From Trachythela sp. YZ-2020 (taxonomy: Eukaryota > Cnidaria > Anthozoa > Malacalcyonacea > Clavulariidae), in the NCBI GenBank assembly GCA_016169945.1, contig JADLSH010000293.1, positions 1-64,000 of the forward strand: a DNA stretch of 64,000 nt, read 5' to 3'. A model generated the notes under the pieces. That model made no database searches. It was not told the origin of the DNA and saw only the letters and a program-made list of their open reading frames with translations. Position 1 is the first letter of the stretch; each line of letters starts with the position of its first letter. Positions 59,365 to 64,000 of the stretch are shown piece by piece. Made by a program: the position numbers and the translations under genes.

Positions 59365-59843
59365 TTATACAATAAGCTGTGTAACAACACCTGAAAAATC
59401 CACGGTTAGGCCCCACAAATCTACTACACGTTCAGAAGGGCTTACCTCATCCATAAACGTCACAGAGATTTTATGGCATGGAACAAATCTAATGCAATCT
59501 AGAGCTCGCTTCGCACAATCGAAGATGTTGGTACGGAGAACATTAAACATAGTACTAACATTTACTTGCTGAGCTAATTCTAAGGACAAAGGTTTCAAAG
59601 AGGGGATAGTTTGAATATGATCGTCATCATTATTGGGCACAAACATTTCTACTGCATCATCAGAATTAATTTCTTCATTGCTATCGATAGCTCCCTCATA
59701 TTGATCATCAACAATAAAAAATGAATCATACTGTACCTGTTGTCAACATTTTCCATTTCCAATGCCAAAGCAATGGCGGCATTCGTCTCAATTTCCTCAG
59801 TCTGCTCTGGCTTTGTGTTGGATAAAGTACAAACCAACAACAT
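59365..59843 (-). pseudogene. HECT-domain relic (G2E3-like E3 ubiquitin ligase, N-lobe start)
   Basis: Minus strand: an Ala-rich helix (IETNAAIALALEMENVDN) and an acidic stretch in two frames, then VNVSTMFNVLRTNIFDCAKRA, then CHKISVTFMDEVSPSERVVDLWGL. This resembles the start of the HECT domain in multicopy G2E3-like proteins of fish and invertebrates, with the pattern [VI]xFxDExGxSExAVDLGGPxREF. Here DLGGP has become DLWGL and a stop follows soon after. A frameshift lies near 59735. Without the C-lobe and its catalytic Cys it cannot be an active ligase. It may have come with a mobile element between LINE C and LINE D. Confidence 0.55.
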
Positions 59844-60840
59844 GTTTCTGGGTCTTAATCATAGATCAATGGCGTACGACCTTTCAATTTTGCCACAATT
59901 TAAATTGGGTGGACTTTCATTATTATCACTCTAATTTTAACTATAAATTGCTTCTTTTAACGAAATTTTATAGCTATACATCTCTGTTCAGAGTACAAAA
60001 GGTCATAGCTTTCTATAGTTTCTACTTCTCTCTTGTTGTTAGATTTCAGTTTACCAAATGCGGCATACAGCAGTTCTTTCCTATCTTAACAACATATATT
60101 CTATGTGTATGAATATGATAATATTTTTGAATTATTGTTTGTACAAACGGCGAGCGGTTGCTGCATGCACGTATTTCTAGTTTGATAATTGACACATACA
60201 TTCAATGTTATTTTTGTCCAGGCATTCATCATTTGTATCTTTTTGACACATCTCCTCAGCTGTTTAATTTTTTGGAATCCTAAAATTCTACAAGATGTAT
60301 ACGTGCATACAGGTTGGGTAAACTTACTTGTTGTTCCAGAGCCTACATTTCCTTGATTGATTTGAACCACAAATTTGACAAAACTTGTACGATGTCAGCC
60401 AATAATGTTGAACTACCGCCATGTTTATGCTTATTGTATGTCGTCGCGGCAAAAGGTGCGAAATGATAAATTTTAATGACTTTCGAAACCTTGAAGTCAG
60501 CAGTCTATTTAATCAGTCTCGTGAATCGTGTATAACCGGTGGAGTGAATCGTACTATAAATTGTGGCGCGAGTCATGTATTTTAATTATTAGAGTGATTT
60601 GTGTTGTTGTGGGATGATTTAAGGTTTTGTGTCTGATTCATCCTTATCGGCACCGCACTAATTTTACTGTCGCTAATAATACTGATTATCACCAAAATTC
60701 GGGCTCGATCTCGATTGCTGTAATTGTAATCCCATATAGCGTTCTGTTTACATTAAACTCTTAAGGGTGGTTATCATTATATACTTTATTTATAAAGATG
60801 TCATTTATTTATAGGTTCAAACTAGGCTAGGCTAACAAGA
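59844..60840. other. No gene recognised
   Basis: The frame at 60101-60370 (minus) contains several Cys but shows no clear family. Nothing else seen. Confidence 0.35.
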
Positions 60841-60844
60841 AATT

Positions 60845-61378
60845 CTTCCACCTGAAGGAATGCAGGCGATCAAAGTTTCCGGTAGAAGTCGGAAATAAGA
60901 CCAATATTGGCATATGCATCACCAGTATGGGGCGGTCTCCCTAAATACTTAGAGAAAGAAATAGACCAGGTGTAGGCACGAAGCATGAGGATAATTGGCC
61001 TTGCCAAGGACCATCTTCCATCAGTTAGTGAAAGAAGAAACGAAGCCAATAAGAAAGAACTTTTGAAGATACAAGCAGACGAAGAACGCCCACGCTATAA
61101 ATTTTTGCTATGACAAAAACCCATAATTACAATTTTTGGAATAAGATTTAACTAAACGTAATAATGTCGGGGACAGATAGACATAAGAACTCATTTATTC
61201 CAAGAGCTTGCCGTAACGTATACATATTGATTTTATATCTTTTGAATTAGTTATAGTTATATCTTTTAAATTTTGTAATATATATTTTTGAAAATTTATG
61301 GGAACAATGCTGCTTGTATAGATGTAAATCCACTGTATTTTTAAATTTAAGATGGATCAATAAAGTATTATTATTATT
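60845..61378 (+). pseudogene. LINE D: 3' end of a CR1-like LINE
   Basis: A C-terminal RT relic reads PILAYASPVWGGLPKYLEKEI (60905-60968) and then LPSVSERRNEANKKEL. The 3' UTR near 61310-61378 (TAAATCCACTGTATTTTTAA, AAGATGGATCAATAAA) ends in (ATT)n. It shares its 3' end with LINE A, so the two are copies of one family. It could be the 3' part of LINE C, with the middle of the RT lost. Confidence 0.75.
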
Positions 61379-61867
61379 TTAAACCACGAATATAATACAA
61401 AAAAGTCAAACACCAACGGCTTCCTTGGCATTGCGAATGGTAGATTGTAATAAGCAAACAATGATTTCGAAATGAAGGGAAAATAAGACCGCGGTACCGA
61501 AGAAATTTATAGATAACGATAGGTAAAAAGCTATCCCATGTGTTTCAAACCCGAGACTGATATCGAAGGCACGGAAAGAGACTTATTTCTCTTAGAAGTT
61601 CGGGGCCTGTTCTTTGCTAACTAAGAACTGGCTGCCTTCATCATTCCGTAGAATATGATTGACGTTCGCATTCAAAGATGAAACACTAGAGATAAATTGG
61701 CCTATGCGGGCAATTTCGGTGATGAGAATCTATTAAATTTCAATGTTACATCACTAAAAATACATAGCTAACTAAAATGGACCAGTTATAAATTGAAATA
61801 AAAATATCTCTATTTCAAGTCAACTGTTTGTTTTGATAAATCACTTCTTTAAATGCAAAACACTTAC
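61379..61867. other. No gene recognised; likely intron of the YWTD gene
   Basis: AT-rich sequence downstream of the 5' splice site of the 61.9-kb exon. Confidence 0.4.
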
Positions 61868-62246
61868 CCCACGATGGGATCCACTGCTATATACTGTGGT
61901 CTATCAGTGTTGATCAGCACCCTGCTATCTTTGCCGTCTAAAGTCGCCACGTGAATCTTATTGCCAGTGTAATCGCTCCAGAATATACGACGTCCAATCC
62001 AATCAATTGCTAGACGTGCACCCGCGTAAACATTTTCCACAGCGATATCTTTATCAGTACCGTCATAATTGGCCCGATAGATGTGGCTTTTTTCCATAAA
62101 GTACATTTTCTTACCCACCGTATCAATGTCCAGCCCTACACGATTTTCGAGTCCAGAGATGAGGTGTGCTGAATCACGTGTTTTCAAATCAATTGCTTGG
62201 ATTTCACTGCTGGTGCGGCAAATTATGTACGGCTCAGGGTAGAGAA
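61868..62246 (-). CDS. Exon of an LDL-receptor-type YWTD beta-propeller protein (LRP-like)
   Basis: A 379-bp exon on the minus strand lies between a TTTTTTACAG acceptor (62247 onward) and a perfect GTAAGTG donor (61861-61867). It encodes about 126 residues with no stop: LYPEPYIICRTSSEIQAIDL, then repeats of LDLR class B type, with LDIDTVGKKMYFME, IYRANYDGT, LAIDWIGRRIFWSDYTGNKI (the YWTD-equivalent FWSD blade) and PQYIAVDPIVG. Such six-bladed propellers bind secreted ligands at the outside face of LRP-family receptors. The exon enters with two bases of a split codon. No flanking exons lie in the window, so the member of the family cannot be named. It is the only clearly intact host coding sequence found. 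Confidence 0.85.
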
Positions 62247-63381
62247 CTGTAAAAAATTAATATCAAATGTCAAATGTATGTCAAATAGATTTGTGTTGCA
62301 GAAATTTTTTGTTTGTTATAACCCTTTATTACACAATAGAATTATCATTCTAGGCTCCCTGGAAGTTTGATCCGTCCTACGCATAAATATGACATAGTTA
62401 AACAAATGAAATAATTATTTGACACTGCAGCTAAAGATATACGGTTAACAACGTTGCTATGACTCGTATCCCACTTTTAGTGCAGTTATATTTTAGCTGA
62501 ATGTCTCTATGTGTGGCAATGTAGAGTGCAGCTATTTTCGAAAATGTCGGTGAATTCTTGTCGTGACTCGTGACGTGTAAAGTCTTTGCGCATTGCTCAG
62601 TTTTGACTCACGGATGCTCGAGATGCGCAGGACTCTTTCCTAGGCCTACTACTTGCACTACTCATTCAAACATCTATTTTATATTCCTCCAGCATGCATT
62701 GCCCGCCCTTCCTTTTCAACAATAATTATCGTAATTACTCAACACATCCCTTATACAGACTGTACATTTTCCATGCCAGATTCGCTAGGCAATTATTTGC
62801 GCATAGAATATCGTTTTAACACCAGTTGCCCTATTGTGAATAATAAATAATCAAAAATCACAGAATTATTACTTTTGTCGTTAATGTTCACGTTCGTATT
62901 CTTGTTGAACTTGTTTGATCACAGATGTACTGTACATACCTTTTTTGATTGGGGAGGCTAAAGATCTCCGAGGGCGCAGTGACTCTAATATCGAGGTGCG
63001 AGACCTTGAGTGAGGTTCGAGGGCATGCTCCACACAAAAGTTTAAATTTACAGTCACTAAAAGGTCATTTCATGCATTTTGGCGGAACATTTATTAGCAA
63101 TGTCACAATAATTCTTTCCAAATATTTGGTTGAAAGAAAAGCTGCTGACCACGAAACATACCGATCTTATCTACGCAACGAATCACTGTTTACTTCCAGG
63201 ACTGAGTTCGAGGAAGACAATAATGTGCCTAATTTAATATCTAAAACATTCATACTTTTTAAAAATCTGAAAAGCAGCGCCAAAAATTCCGACAGTTCCT
63301 GGCTAGATTTAAGTAAACAATAACCCTTAGACGTAGCAAAGATCTTGTATGTATAATATTTTCTTCAGTTTAACTTCCTAC
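62247..63381. other. No gene recognised; likely upstream intron of the YWTD gene
   Basis: The frame at 62949-63323 is open for 124 codons but shows no family signature and no splice context that I trust. Confidence 0.4.
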
Positions 63382-63515
63382 GATTATAAAAAATTACAAA
63401 ATATTTAACTATGTCTATTCTAATAGAAATCACAATATGTATGACTAATTATTGGGGGAGGGGGCTAAAGCCCCCCAGCCCCTCCCCCCCCCTCCCAATT
63501 GCGCCGCGGTTCCTG
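63382..63515 (+). repeat. Dispersed repeat, right copy (partner at 1775-1895)
   Basis: Same block order as the left copy: AAAAAATTA, AATAGAAATCACAATATGTA, AATTATTGG, then a G-run and C-run that could pair (GGGGGCTAAAGCCCCC) and GCGCCGCGG. Confidence 0.6.
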
Positions 63516-64000
63516 TCTATGCATATCACTGCTGGCACACATCTGATATTTTACTGTAAAGATTACCATTTAACAATTTTATTGAGAATTCTACCGTATA
63601 ATGAATAGATCGATAAAACAATAAGTAGACTTAGTAGAATACTGCAATGGACAATATAGAGCACGAACGAGATAAAAAGTCTCATGCAAGGTGCTTACCA
63701 TTTACACAACATAAAACAATACAAAAGAATACAAACATAAAATATAACTAGTTAACTGTTTCAGTTTTATGAAATGGACAGTCACGCACTAATGACCAGG
63801 TGCAAGGCATTTCTATGTTATTTGTAGGTGTTTTTAATGTTTCTCTTAGAGAAGGAGAGGTTGGAGATGCTTGTAGGAGGTAGAATTTTACAGCTTCCAT
63901 AGTTTAACTAGTCGGGTGCAGTAGGGTGCTTTGAATGTGTTGGATTTGCAAAAGGGACTTTAAGGGGGAGGGAAGGATTTTAACAGAAGCGAGTGCGACC
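63516..64000. other. No gene recognised
   Basis: Nothing identified up to the window edge. Confidence 0.4.

Noticed and set aside
62949..63323. 124-codon plus-strand ORF
   Set aside because: No recognisable domain. It lies opposite to the YWTD gene in a probable intron; length alone does not support a gene.
1..64000. CRISPR arrays, bacterial operons, prophage
   Set aside because: Splice sites, LINEs, BEL elements and SINE show eukaryotic nuclear DNA. No regularly spaced repeat array of CRISPR type was seen.

Overview
The window looks like nuclear DNA from an invertebrate animal. It is AT-rich, its genes have spliceosomal introns, and it is packed with APE-type LINEs, BEL/Pao and Ty3 LTR elements, cut-and-paste DNA transposons, MITEs and a tRNA-derived SINE. 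Only one piece looks like a conserved host gene: a spliced exon of an LDL-receptor-type (YWTD) beta-propeller protein near the right end. The mix of elements would fit a cnidarian or another marine invertebrate, but the sequence alone does not fix the species.

Layout, left to right. 1.4-1.6 kb: array of ACACACC/GGTGTGT palindromes. 2.0-4.9 kb: TIR (foldback-like) element with a 6-bp TSD that contains a dead CR1-like LINE (LINE A). 7.4-9.8 kb: dead Ty3/gypsy pol, split by a SINE. 13.6-16.2 kb: dead Mutator-like transposase with a SWIM-type tail. 18.0-20.7 kb: LINE B, with a 3' hairpin and an (AAT)n tail. 22.1-27.6 kb: two inverted copies of a dispersed repeat with a GC-rich minisatellite core. 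30.5-33.9 kb: BEL/Pao element 1, its integrase deleted, abutting a hammerhead ribozyme motif and an (AT)n tract. 35.75-35.95 kb: near-perfect foldback. 38.8-45.8 kb: BEL/Pao element 2 with both LTRs, PBS, PPT and TSD; it is split by a LINE that itself carries a MITE, and all of this sits inside an older MITE. 46.9-47.5 kb: array of short AACC/GGTT hairpins. 49.6-58.9 kb: LINE C, carrying a 2A-like relic and split by a 6.85-kb DNA transposon. 59.4-59.8 kb: HECT-domain relic. 60.8-61.4 kb: LINE D 3' end. 61.9-62.2 kb: YWTD exon.

The most striking unit is the DNA transposon at 51047-57897. It has about 220-bp terminal inverted repeats, a 3-bp TAT target duplication, and one seven-exon minus-strand gene. 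That gene encodes a roughly 1,590-residue protein with N-terminal Cys/His zinc-binding modules, an XPG/FEN1-like nuclease core and a Cys-rich C-terminus. Taking out the element and one TAT copy restores the interrupted LINE reading frame exactly. The architecture best matches the Academ superfamily. This copy is dead: three single-base frameshifts and one nonsense codon.

Few of these parts work together as genes. They are a record of successive insertions, probably intronic or intergenic to the host YWTD gene. The order can be read directly: MITE into LINE into BEL into MITE at 38.8-45.9 kb, and Academ-like transposon into LINE at 50-58 kb.
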